9,209 nucleotides of DNA from Planctomycetaceae bacterium (GTDB lineage: Bacteria > Planctomycetota > Planctomycetia > Planctomycetales > Planctomycetaceae): positions 1 through 9,209 of the forward strand of contig JAGQQP010000125.1 of the NCBI GenBank assembly GCA_020426085.1. The letters run 5' to 3'. Under the pieces are notes generated by a model. The model was given only the letters and a program-made list of their open reading frames with translations. It searched no databases and had not been told where the DNA came from. Below are positions 1 to 7,306 of this stretch, one piece after another. The translations under genes and the position numbers were made by a program. Each line of letters begins with the position of its first letter. Position 1 is the stretch's first letter.

Positions 1-2046
1 GGTCGGCTGCGCTGGAAGGTTACAATTCGACTGACGAAATCCTGCAGTAGTCTGTTGCGCGAAGGCTGTGCGGCGACGCAACTGGTGGACCAGCTGAGTG
101 AGCCAGCCAGCATCGCCGCTTTAATTCACATTACGCGCCGGACCGACTGGATTTTGAATGCCCCGCTACCCGCCCGTTTGTGGCCGACGGTGGAACGGAT
201 TGTGATCCACGAAGGTGTAAAACGCCGCGCTGCCCGCAGGATGCTGAAGCGGGTCTGTCAGACGCTGCAGTGGCAGTTGGACGGCGGTCGTTCGCCGGAC
301 GCAATTAGCAGTCAATGTGGCGATGCGGCGGCTTTGAGCGGTCTGGTTTACGAAACGGATTCGCTGGGAGAACTGCTCGAGTATCGTCTGTCCGAGCCTG
401 TATTGGCGGTCGTACTGAATGTGGTGCAGCGAACCCGACTCTGGCCGGCAGAAAAACGGGACGTGGCCCACGAACTCTGTGCCCACTTTGCTGATGGTCT
501 TGAGCGAGGGGAAAGCGAAGCAGCGCTGATCGAGTCGTTTGGTTCTCCGCAGACCGCTGCGAAGCTTATCCGCCGCGCGCGTCTGCGTAATCGTCCTTTC
601 CACTGGCGCGCCCGTCGTCGGGTCTGGCAGACACTGATTGTCACGTCGATACTCATCCTGATTCCCTGGTCTGTAGTGACTGTTCGCTTACTTGTCGCAC
701 GGCCCACAATCCGGTTCGATGTAATCCAGCAGATGGATGATGAGAGCCGCAAGATTTCCAGGGAAGAGCGCGCATGGCCCCTTTACCTGCAGGGGCTCGC
801 GATGGTAACAAAAGCAGATCAAATTAATCCTGCAAGGTTGAACCTGTCTGGACTGTCTGAAGGACCCGGCAGCAAGAACTGGCCGGACGCGAAAAAGTAT
901 TTGAAATCACATTCCCTGCAGATCGATACTTATCTTCAGGCGGCAAGCCGACCTGCTCTCGGATTTATTAATCGACCTTTGCCGAATGACCTGAATCAAT
1001 TTCGGGAATTGAACAGGCCTTATGAGATGAATCCTGCAGGTAATACAGACTTCAACATTTACCTGCCGCAAGCTGAGGCACTGAGAGGCAGCGTTATCTC
1101 CCTGTTGACCGGTGCGATTCATCTGGCAGCTGAAGAGGGTAACGCGGAACGCTGTCTGGAACTGTTATTGGCGCGCATCAATGTCGTTGAACATTACCGT
1201 CAGACGGGTCCCTGGGAGATCATCCAGAGTAGTGCGAACTATGAGGCAGGCCGTTGTGCACAACTGGCGGCGCAGATCGTAGAAACTTATCCGAAACTTT
1301 TTAATGATCAACAGTTAAAGATCCTCTTTCAAAAATTGCAGCAGATGCCGATGACGCCCTTTAAAATTAAAGAGCCCCGGGAACAGGATATTCGGAATCT
1401 ATTACAGCATGCCTACACAGACGAAGGTAATGGTGAAGGTCGATTTACCCTGCATGGCTTCCAGATATTGAAGACACTGGCAGAGAGTTCTTCTGAAAAA
1501 CGCAATCTGTTGCTCTCCACAATTCCTGCTCTGGTCCAGCAGGACAGTAGAGAACCAGATCGCAGCAGTTGGATTCCGTTTCCGGCTAAGTCCGGTTTTC
1601 TGGCAATGCAGATTGCGGATCGTAAAGAAATGCGTCGCGAACTGCTCAAATTGAATCAGCTCATGAGTGAAGCGATTACCAAAGCAACACCAGAGGCAGA
1701 AGATGCCTACCATAAAGAATATCAACGCTTGATGGAGTCACCCGAATTGCGACTTAAATATCTACCGGCTTTTTTGTTGATGTCCCCGTTAGATTCCTAC
1801 AATTACTTGAAATTCCACAAGGACTCGTTGACCGAGTGCGCGGAAGCACTGCCTTTGATCGCTGCCGAACTCTATCGCAGAACGCACGGCCGGTATCCGG
1901 AATCACTGCAGGAACTCATTCCCGCTTATTTCGCTGAAATTCCTGTCGACCCGCAGACCGGAAAACCTCTGCGTTATCAGATCAAAAACGGACGCCCGAT
2001 GATTGAGGCTGACGCATTGGATTCTCAGGCAGAAAAATCAGACTGA
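1..2046 (+). CDS. Membrane protein with tandem HAAS-like helical repeats and a planctomycete-type C-terminal domain, 5' partial
   Basis: The frame is open from base 1 to the TGA at 2044-2046. A TTG at 55 gives 663 residues, but it has no ribosome binding site and would cut a repeat in half, so the true start lies upstream. Numbering below counts that TTG as residue 1. Three related helical segments each end in a turn (REG 2-4, DGG 76-78, ERG 150-152) followed by an Ala-rich helix ending in AALI, SGLV or AKLI. The third (about 132-172, with GSPQTAAKLI) resembles the HAAS/DUF1700-type domain often paired with PadR regulators. A basic stretch (177-189) precedes one membrane helix (191-213), so the N-terminus is probably cytoplasmic. 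The rest, about 450 residues, would be extracytoplasmic. It ends in HGRYP (611-615) and DPQTGKPLRY (632-641), a signature I associate with planctomycete hypothetical proteins. The function is unknown. It converges on the blaR1-like gene with a 5-bp gap. Confidence 0.8.
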   Translation, partial: GRLRWKVTIRLTKSCSSLLREGCAATQLVDQLSEPASIAALIHITRRTDWILNAPLPARLWPTVERIVIHEGVKRRAARRMLKRVCQTLQWQLDGGRSPDAISSQCGDAAALSGLVYETDSLGELLEYRLSEPVLAVVLNVVQRTRLWPAEKRDVAHELCAHFADGLERGESEAALIESFGSPQTAAKLIRRARLRNRPFHWRARRRVWQTLIVTSILILIPWSVVTVRLLVARPTIRFDVIQQMDDESRKISREERAWPLYLQGLAMVTKADQINPARLNLSGLSEGPGSKNWPDAKKYLKSHSLQIDTYLQAASRPALGFINRPLPNDLNQFRELNRPYEMNPAGNTDFNIYLPQAEALRGSVISLLTGAIHLAAEEGNAERCLELLLARINVVEHYRQTGPWEIIQSSANYEAGRCAQLAAQIVETYPKLFNDQQLKILFQKLQQMPMTPFKIKEPREQDIRNLLQHAYTDEGNGEGRFTLHGFQILKTLAESSSEKRNLLLSTIPALVQQDSREPDRSSWIPFPAKSGFLAMQIADRKEMRRELLKLNQLMSEAITKATPEAEDAYHKEYQRLMESPELRLKYLPAFLLMSPLDSYNYLKFHKDSLTECAEALPLIAAELYRRTHGRYPESLQELIPAYFAEIPVDPQTGKPLRYQIKNGRPMIEADALDSQAEKSD

Positions 2047-2051
2047 GTTTC

Positions 2052-4856
2052 TCACTCCGCTTTCTTGAGCACGAACTCGATGTCACGGATTTCTCCTTCT
2101 TTCAACTTGACCGTCTGTGGCTCTGTTGTGTAACCCTGTTTCTCAATAGAAATGGAGAGTTCCTGATCAGGCAGCAATTGACTGGATCGCCAGCGACCAT
2201 CCACCTGTTCTTCAAAATGGACGTCACCCCCTTGAGTATAATTTAAACGTTTCTCTGGTTTGGGGAGGGATACATACTTACTGCTGATTTTGAACTCGCG
2301 AATCAGGTTCCCCTGTTCATCGACGGCTTTCAGCAACAGGATCGGTGCGGTAAAGCGGACGATTTCCAGCGTGGTCAGGTCTTCATTCAGCGTACCCAGC
2401 TCGGCACGTTTGCTGTAGGACAGCGGATCTCCAGGTTTCAATCGCCAGAGTAAAGCCCCGTGTTCGTTGGTCATAAACTGGAGTTCTGTTTTTTCGAGTC
2501 CACGGGGTACTTTGAATTCAAACCAGCCATCGTTCTTCGGAAGCGTACTGGTTCGGAAAATAAACTGACCGTTGAGTCTACCGATCAGATGCTGTTTATG
2601 GCTCGCCCTTGGTTCTCCCTTACTGTTGAAAAAGCGACCACGGATGATCACAGCGGGAGCTTCCTTAAACATGATCGGCTCATTCGGCTGACCTTCAGCG
2701 ATGGTCACATCTACAGGAATGAAAGTCTGTTCGAGCTTCAGCGGTACTGCCCGTTCGGGCTTTTCGGAGAGATCGTTTACACGTTCAGCGACAACCGCCT
2801 GATACGTTCCCGGTGGGAGCGGATTCAGTTCGAAACGCCCCTCCTTGTCTGTTTTTGTACCGGTTGAGATTTGGTTCGCAACTGCGTTGGCTTGCAAGAA
2901 GGCATCGGCCTCAGTTCCATCTCCGTTACGACGTAGGTTGACGGCAACATCGGGAACCGGTTTTCCAGCCAGATCCAGTACCTGCCCGCGTAATCGCGTG
3001 CCTTTCTCAAGTTTAAGTGTCCCCAGATCACCTCGCTGATCATCCAGCCGATGAGCTAAGGGACTGAACTTTTTCGGGAAAACCCACACGACCCCGTCTC
3101 CAGGCGTCGCGACTGTCATACGGAAACGCCCGTCCTGATCTGTCGAGGTATACTGAAACGCGCCAAATTCAAAATTGAGTTTATTTCCGTCCGGTGGAGG
3201 GCGCTTGGAATAGGCTACGACTTGAATGTTGGTCGCCGGTGTTCCATCCGGCTGTTGGACCACTGCCGAGATCTCTTTTCCGGGGATCAGTTTGAGCTTA
3301 CTGTAAAAGGGAGGATCTCCATTTTTCAGGTTTTTCAGAATCATCGAATATCCGTAACCCTGGCGGCCCAGAGACTGATACTGCGGGTGATGGGCATCCA
3401 CTTCGATATAGAGATAGTGTTCAGCGACTTCTTCCGGAGGCAGCGTGAAATGATAATTTCCCTTCTGGTCGGTTTTGTGCGTTGTCGTTCGTATTGTACT
3501 CCAGCCGCCAGTCGCAGGGTCCTGACTGAGTTGACGAGAGATTTCCACAGTCGCGTCGGGGATGGGCTCACCCGTGAACCGGTCAACGACGATGCCGGTA
3601 TATGTCACGGGATCAGGAAGTGTCTTCTGCTTTTTGTCTTTGGGTTTTGGATTGGATCTGTCCTTGGTGGGAGTTGCTTCGGGTTGCTTTTCTGTTTGCG
3701 CGGCCGTGTTCTTTTCCGAGGCAGCTTTTTTCTCATCAGGGGGTGCAGCACCGAGGCGCAGAACACTCAATCCACCAGCAATCAGTAACGCAGAGACGAT
3801 GATGGCAAACGCCGGTAAACGCCGGTAGTTTAGCAGGAGCGGCTGCGTCGATTTCACCAGCATACTGACCCGCTGCAGCAGCTGGGACCGCCGATCGCGA
3901 ATGCCGAGCGTCCCTGCCAGTTTCGGTTGATTTTTTGCCCGCGCCAGCGAGACGAGAAAGGCGGCATAATCCTCGGTCGATTCCCCCTGTTGCGCTGCGA
4001 AGGCATCGGCAAGAAAGTCCTGGTTGAGGATCAACCGACGTCGCAACCACCAGTAAGCAGGTTGATAAAAACAGAGCAGCTTCACAAGGTTGGCCAGCAG
4101 CAGTGTGCCGATATCACGTCTCAGCACATGCGACCATTCATGCGCCAGACACCAGCGAAGTTCCGCCCGGTTCGATTTTGTTAAGAGTTCAGCGGGGATC
4201 ACAATAGTCGGCCGCCACAGTCCCCACATGACGGGAGTGCGTACCTGGGAACTGACCAGCAGTCTGACAGCTGGAGCAGGAGTCCCGGTGACGGAAGCAA
4301 ACAGATCAAATAGCTCAACCGGAGCCGACTGTGCCGCTCTGGTAATGAACCACAGCCGGGCGAATCCCACGGCGGTTCGTAACAGGAGAAAGCCGACGAT
4401 CGTCAGATAGATTATCTGTAACGTGCGAAACAGGTTTGAAAACAGGTCGATATCATTCGCGGCCCGTATTGCCGTCTGTACTTCGGTTGCGGAACGGCTT
4501 GGCTGCGGGGGGACTGTGTTCGCGCTGGTTGTCGTCTTGAAGCGAGGCCGTGGTTCCTGAAGTACGACTTCCGTTGCGGCGGATGGAATCTGATGATTCT
4601 TCGCTGGTGAGCGATCCTCTTGTGTCACCGTATTGCTGCCGGCCTCCTGCCAGAGATTCAGCGAGTATCGGGGAATGACGTTTCGCTGTTGCAGCAAAGG
4701 CACCAGCAGGCAGGCGACGAAGGTCCAGTGAATCAGGCGAATGCGGTAGACGGGCTCGCGACACAGCCAGACTGCGATAGCACCCAGGAAGAGAACGATC
4801 GCACCGAATACCGTTGAATGGGCCAGCCATGCGCCTGTTTCATTGAGCCACCACAT
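2052..4856 (-). CDS. BlaR1-like M56 metallopeptidase receptor fused to carboxypeptidase-regulatory-like domains
   Basis: 934 residues. This is a membrane-bound signal receptor whose M56 zinc protease is expected to act in the cytoplasm and inactivate the partner BlaI repressor. Membrane segments lie near 17-31, 42-56, 146-165 and 349-364. The protease motif is HEWSH (239-243) followed by LRRD. The usual second motif, E-x-x-A-D, reads DFLAD (280-284), so Asp280 sits where the third zinc ligand Glu is expected. WGLWRPTIVIP (211-221) is also typical of M56. After the last membrane helix comes a Lys/Pro-rich linker (372-415). About five beta-sandwich repeats of carboxypeptidase-regulatory type follow, starting near 418, 528, 621, 736 and 839, with G-x-V-x-D, GKPVPDA-like and TDxxGxF motifs. 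No penicillin-binding domain (SxxK, KTG) is visible. The ATG at 4856 is chosen because it lies 1 nt after the blaI stop and has GGGAG 8 nt upstream. A longer frame from 4925 would overlap blaI by 68 bp and has no such support. Confidence 0.9.
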   Translation of the reverse strand: MWWLNETGAWLAHSTVFGAIVLFLGAIAVWLCREPVYRIRLIHWTFVACLLVPLLQQRNVIPRYSLNLWQEAGSNTVTQEDRSPAKNHQIPSAATEVVLQEPRPRFKTTTSANTVPPQPSRSATEVQTAIRAANDIDLFSNLFRTLQIIYLTIVGFLLLRTAVGFARLWFITRAAQSAPVELFDLFASVTGTPAPAVRLLVSSQVRTPVMWGLWRPTIVIPAELLTKSNRAELRWCLAHEWSHVLRRDIGTLLLANLVKLLCFYQPAYWWLRRRLILNQDFLADAFAAQQGESTEDYAAFLVSLARAKNQPKLAGTLGIRDRRSQLLQRVSMLVKSTQPLLLNYRRLPAFAIIVSALLIAGGLSVLRLGAAPPDEKKAASEKNTAAQTEKQPEATPTKDRSNPKPKDKKQKTLPDPVTYTGIVVDRFTGEPIPDATVEISRQLSQDPATGGWSTIRTTTHKTDQKGNYHFTLPPEEVAEHYLYIEVDAHHPQYQSLGRQGYGYSMILKNLKNGDPPFYSKLKLIPGKEISAVVQQPDGTPATNIQVVAYSKRPPPDGNKLNFEFGAFQYTSTDQDGRFRMTVATPGDGVVWVFPKKFSPLAHRLDDQRGDLGTLKLEKGTRLRGQVLDLAGKPVPDVAVNLRRNGDGTEADAFLQANAVANQISTGTKTDKEGRFELNPLPPGTYQAVVAERVNDLSEKPERAVPLKLEQTFIPVDVTIAEGQPNEPIMFKEAPAVIIRGRFFNSKGEPRASHKQHLIGRLNGQFIFRTSTLPKNDGWFEFKVPRGLEKTELQFMTNEHGALLWRLKPGDPLSYSKRAELGTLNEDLTTLEIVRFTAPILLLKAVDEQGNLIREFKISSKYVSLPKPEKRLNYTQGGDVHFEEQVDGRWRSSQLLPDQELSISIEKQGYTTEPQTVKLKEGEIRDIEFVLKKAE

Positions 4857-4857
4857 A

Positions 4858-5244
4858 TCACTTTCTCCCTTTGCGAGTGCGTCCCTTTTTCTGACGTGCT
4901 TCCGCGATGAGCGCTTCCAGCTCACTTAATTCTTTGTCGCTGAGTTTTTCTGAACTTAACATGTTCAACATCAGTTCGTTCACAGCACCGTCATACACCT
5001 TATGCAGAAATCGCGATGAAACTTCTTCGCGCGTGCGCAGCGGTCGATAAAGAAAAGAACGCCCCTGACGTCGATGGGCAACGAGGCCTTTGTCATCCAT
5101 GATGCGCAGCTGCGTTTGAATCGTGTTGAAATGCAGGCCCGAGGAGGGTTCAAGACGTGCATGCACATCACGGACTGAACCTTCTTCAATCGCCCAGAGT
5201 ACTTTCAGAATTTCCATTTCACGTTCGGTAGGAGCAGTTTCCAT
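4858..5244 (-). CDS. blaI: BlaI/MecI/CopY-family transcriptional repressor
   Basis: 128 residues, the usual length for the family. It is a dimeric winged-helix repressor that binds AT-rich dyads and is inactivated when the partner BlaR1 receptor signals. The winged helix spans about 5-70: [12 protein letters not shown] is the family's opening helix, [17 protein letters not shown] (39-55) covers the recognition helix, and [12 protein letters not shown] is the wing. The C-terminal dimerisation helices include LMLNML (91-96) and [15 protein letters not shown] (99-113). By eye, Asn94-Met95 falls where staphylococcal BlaI has its Asn-Phe cleavage bond. The tail is strongly basic (GRTRKGRK). The start at 5244 places the helix at the family position, although the upstream ribosome binding site is weak (GAAAAGAAAA, distant). 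It is the first gene of a two-gene operon with the receptor, and its promoter carries dyads that suggest autorepression. Because the symbol reflects the family only, the target genes may have nothing to do with beta-lactamase. Confidence 0.93.
   Translation of the reverse strand: METAPTEREMEILKVLWAIEEGSVRDVHARLEPSSGLHFNTIQTQLRIMDDKGLVAHRRQGRSFLYRPLRTREEVSSRFLHKVYDGAVNELMLNMLSSEKLSDKELSELEALIAEARQKKGRTRKGRK
4864..4870 (-). promoter_or_regulatory. Ribosome binding site of the blaR1-like gene, inside the end of blaI
   Basis: On the minus strand AGGGAGA precedes the ATG at 4856, with GGGAG at 4869-4865 and an 8-nt spacer. The site lies within the last codons of the blaI-like gene (Gly-Arg-Lys-stop), and the junction reads TGA-T-ATG. 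This decides the receptor start and suggests that its translation is coupled to that of the repressor. Confidence 0.75.
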
Positions 5245-5310
5245 TGCCAGTCTGTTTTCTTTTCAGTGGATCGAAAGACCCGAAAGATGCGGTTTTTAAA
5301 GATAAATGGA

Positions 5311-5330
5311 ATACCTAATATGTTAGTTAT
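5311..5330. promoter_or_regulatory. Probable BlaI operator O1, dyad over the -10 and start site
   Basis: The plus strand reads ATACCTAA-TATG-TTAGTTAT, a 20-bp dyad with 8 of 10 complementary pairs. It overlaps most of the -10 box (5326-5331) and covers the predicted start site. BlaI/MecI operators are AT-rich dyads of this kind overlapping the promoter, so binding here should block RNA polymerase. Assignment to this repressor is inferred from position and symmetry. Confidence 0.65.
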
Positions 5331-5354
5331 ATCGGCAGCGCGTGGTACTGTCAA
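5326..5354 (-). promoter_or_regulatory. Sigma70-type promoter of the blaI-blaR1-like operon
   Basis: On the minus strand a perfect TTGACA -35 box (5354-5349) is followed by a 17-nt spacer and TATAAC (5331-5326), a 5/6 match to the -10 consensus. The predicted start is near 5319-5320, giving a leader of about 75 nt before the blaI ATG at 5244. The box quality and exact spacing make this the best promoter in the window. It sits between two operator-like elements. Confidence 0.8.
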
Positions 5355-5358
5355 GAAT

Positions 5359-5378
5359 ATACCTAAATAATTCGGTGA
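5359..5378. promoter_or_regulatory. Probable second BlaI operator O2, upstream of the -35
   Basis: This element repeats the O1 half-site ATACCTAA exactly (5359-5366), followed by ATAA and a poorer second arm TTCGGTGA. About 6 of 10 positions are complementary. Its centre is 48 bp from that of O1, and it lies 4 bp upstream of the -35 box. Paired operators are usual for bla/mec-type control. The weaker symmetry makes this less sure than O1. Confidence 0.5.
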
Positions 5379-5407
5379 AACGCAGCGAGCCCGATTTCCA
5401 AGGGAAG

Positions 5408-5431
5408 AAAAAAATTCCGGCGTGTCAGCCG
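5408..5431 (-). terminator. Weak candidate terminator downstream of the histidine kinase
   Basis: Read on the minus strand, a short GC stem CGGC-TGACAC-GCCG (5431-5418) is followed by GAA and a run of seven T (5414-5408). It lies about 110-130 nt past the kinase stop and before the blaI promoter. The stem is only 4 bp, so this is tentative. Confidence 0.3.
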
Positions 5432-5480
5432 CTGCGTGTTCAGATTGAGGAGGGCAGCCTGTCGTGGAATTGTTGTCGAT

Positions 5481-5505
5481 GGATGTATTCAAGTGAGATA
5501 CATCC
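5481..5505. repeat. Perfect 8-bp inverted repeat after the histidine kinase gene
   Basis: GGATGTAT (5481-5488) and ATACATCC (5498-5505) are exact reverse complements separated by 9 nt. The element begins 33 nt beyond the kinase stop codon. It has no T-run, so it could be a 3' mRNA hairpin of the kinase transcript or a protein-binding dyad. The TGTAT/ATACA arms are loosely like a BlaI half-site but do not match ATACCTAA. Confidence 0.5.
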
Positions 5506-5537
5506 TGTCTGTTCCAGTAACAGTCGAACCTTGATTG

Positions 5538-7055
5538 TCAGCTCATCGCGTGAACAGGAATTCTGTTTCGATGACAGGGAAGAAAGATTTTGAACGTGGT
5601 GCCACTGCCAGGTTGACTTTCAACCTGCAGGAATCCCTGATTCTGTTGCACGATTCCAGAGACGGTGGACAGACCAATGCCGGTTCCTTTACCGGGTGGT
5701 TTGGTCGTAAAGAAAGGCTTAAAAATTCGGGCCTGCGTATCCTTATCCATACCGGCACCGGTGTCAGTCACAGACAGCACGACAAATTTTCCGGGAAGAG
5801 TACCTGGGTGCGAGGAACAGTAATCTTGATCGAGTTCCAGGTTTAGAGTTTTGAGGGTAATTTTCCCGATTCCGGTAATCGCATCACTGGCATTCAGACA
5901 AAGGTTTGCCAGGATCTGATCGAGCTGTGAAGGGTCTATTTTAACAATACATCCAGCAGACTCTGGTTCCCAGACAAATTCAATCTCTTCCCCGATCAGG
6001 CGTTTCAAAATTCGGAACATCTCTTCGATGTTCGTATTGATGTTAATGAATCTGGGTTCGGTCGCCTGCCGCGTGGTGAAGGAGAGCAACTGCTGTGTCA
6101 GAGCAGTTGAGCGTTCTGTGGCATCGCGTATTTCTATCAAATGTGAATAAAGCGGGTGATTCTTATCAGTCTCCAGTAGTGCCAGACCAACGTGCCCCTG
6201 GATGATATTCAGCATGTTATTGAAATCGTGAGCAATGCCTCCAGCGAGTCTGCCAAGAGATTCGATTTTTTGTGAAGCGACAAGCTGTTCCAGCAGCTCT
6301 TTATTTTCCTGCTCCAGGTTTTTGCGATCAGTAAAATCTTCAGTCAGGACCACAATACCACCAATCGAATCCGGCGATTCATACCAGGGTTGGAGGATCC
6401 AGCGATTCCATTGCACAGAACCATTTTTTCGCAGAAAAAGTTCTTCATCGCGGAGCGTATTACCGGAAAGCCCCTGCTGATGAGCAACTTTCCAATGGTG
6501 GGGTATTTCTGGGAAGACCTCATAATGCGATCGTCCCAGCAGTTGATCGCATTCCAGATTATAATCTTCAATCCAGCGCCGGCTGGTTGCCAGATAGCAC
6601 ATATTTTTATCAAACAGAGCGATGGCAACGAGGGCATTTGAAACAAAATTCTGCAAATCTTCTTTATGGTGAACCGGGTTGAATTTCGATTTGCTACCAT
6701 AAATGATAAGCAGTGCACCGATAATCTTGCTGGAATATCCGTAAAGAGGTGAGATATCACAATTGATCAACTGGTGAGAAACTTCCTCGTCAGCCAGGGA
6801 AGAGTTGTCAGCATAGGTGGAGTGCGCGCCTGTCTGCAAAACACTTTTCAGGCGCTGTTGCATCTCGGTTTGTTTCTGTTCATCCAGGAAACGAAAAGTC
6901 TCTAAGAATGTATTTCCCTGAATTTCTTTGAGCTCTTGTCCGAGCAGACGTTCTGCCGCGGGATTCACGAGCATGATCTGTTCACGATCATCAACGGCGA
7001 TCACTGCATCAATCATGTTCTGCAAGACTGCCTGATGCCAGTTCAAGCGGCTCAT
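5538..7055 (-). CDS. Soluble PAS-PAS sensor histidine kinase, no receiver domain
   Basis: 505 residues with no membrane segment, so it is expected to be cytoplasmic. It has two PAS-like sensor domains, about 6-118 (AVDDREQIMLVNPAAERLLG) and about 132-246, ending in a PAC-like GGIVVLTEDFTDRK. A short coiled coil (242-264) leads to the dimerisation/phosphoacceptor helix, where ESLGRLAGGIAHDFNN carries the phospho-acceptor His276. The ATPase domain has the N box (N384LCLN388), G1 box D431TGAGMD, F box IFKPFF (444-449) and G2 box GKGTGIGLS (455-463), so all catalytic boxes are intact. The AHDFNN form of the H box is common in hybrid kinases that carry a C-terminal receiver, but this protein ends soon after FKIFLP. 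No response regulator is next to it, so it is an orphan in this window. The start is fixed: ATG at 7055 has an in-frame TGA immediately before it and AAGGG (7068-7064) 8 nt upstream. The signal and partner are unknown. Confidence 0.92.
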   Translation of the reverse strand: MSRLNWHQAVLQNMIDAVIAVDDREQIMLVNPAAERLLGQELKEIQGNTFLETFRFLDEQKQTEMQQRLKSVLQTGAHSTYADNSSLADEEVSHQLINCDISPLYGYSSKIIGALLIIYGSKSKFNPVHHKEDLQNFVSNALVAIALFDKNMCYLATSRRWIEDYNLECDQLLGRSHYEVFPEIPHHWKVAHQQGLSGNTLRDEELFLRKNGSVQWNRWILQPWYESPDSIGGIVVLTEDFTDRKNLEQENKELLEQLVASQKIESLGRLAGGIAHDFNNMLNIIQGHVGLALLETDKNHPLYSHLIEIRDATERSTALTQQLLSFTTRQATEPRFININTNIEEMFRILKRLIGEEIEFVWEPESAGCIVKIDPSQLDQILANLCLNASDAITGIGKITLKTLNLELDQDYCSSHPGTLPGKFVVLSVTDTGAGMDKDTQARIFKPFFTTKPPGKGTGIGLSTVSGIVQQNQGFLQVESQPGSGTTFKIFLPCHRNRIPVHAMS

Positions 7056-7200
7056 TCAGTAGACCCTTATTCCCGAGTTACTGTCAGGTATTGAATTGAT
7101 GAGATAGCGGAATCAGGAAATGATTGTTTCTCGGTAGTTTTTTATTGTCTCTCTCACACAATATTTTAACGGTCGTTTTTGAAAAATATATTGATTCATA

Positions 7201-7231
7201 AGTATAAGTGTATGGAATGTCTGAGTGTAAA
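7201..7231 (-). promoter_or_regulatory. Tentative promoter for the histidine kinase gene
   Basis: On the minus strand TTTACA (7231-7226, 5/6) and TATACT (7206-7201, 5/6) are separated by 19 nt, longer than ideal. The predicted leader would be about 140 nt. Other weak pairs exist in this AT-rich stretch, so this is only the best of several. Confidence 0.25.
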
Positions 7232-7306
7232 AAAGGAAACGTATTTACCCACCACTATGATCTTCCAGAAGCAGATGTATTTGTATAGAGGTGATAGAGA
7301 GTTGTC

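Noticed and set aside
55..57. TTG as the start of the left-edge gene
   Set aside because: The frame is open to base 1, there is no ribosome binding site, and the start would cut the first helical repeat in half.
2047..2051. Terminator between the first convergent gene pair
   Set aside because: Only 5 bp separate the stops. The nearby TGAG-TTT-CTCA stem is 4 bp with no T-run.
3222..3788. 188-codon plus-strand open frame opposite the receptor gene
   Set aside because: It lies wholly inside the blaR1-like gene on the other strand. Its translation is rich in Arg, Cys and Phe, without recognisable motifs, and it is best explained as an antisense shadow of that gene's codon bias.
4857..4925. N-terminal extension of the receptor starting at 4925
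   Set aside because: It overlaps the end of blaI in another frame and has no ribosome binding site. The ATG at 4856 has a good one and a TGA-T-ATG junction.
5205..5492. 95-codon minus-strand frame upstream of blaI
   Set aside because: It overlaps the blaI start, runs through the promoter and operators, and shows no protein-like motif.
5245..5537. Degraded receiver domain after the kinase
   Set aside because: No frame shows the DD, D and K landmarks of a receiver, so the kinase appears to end naturally.
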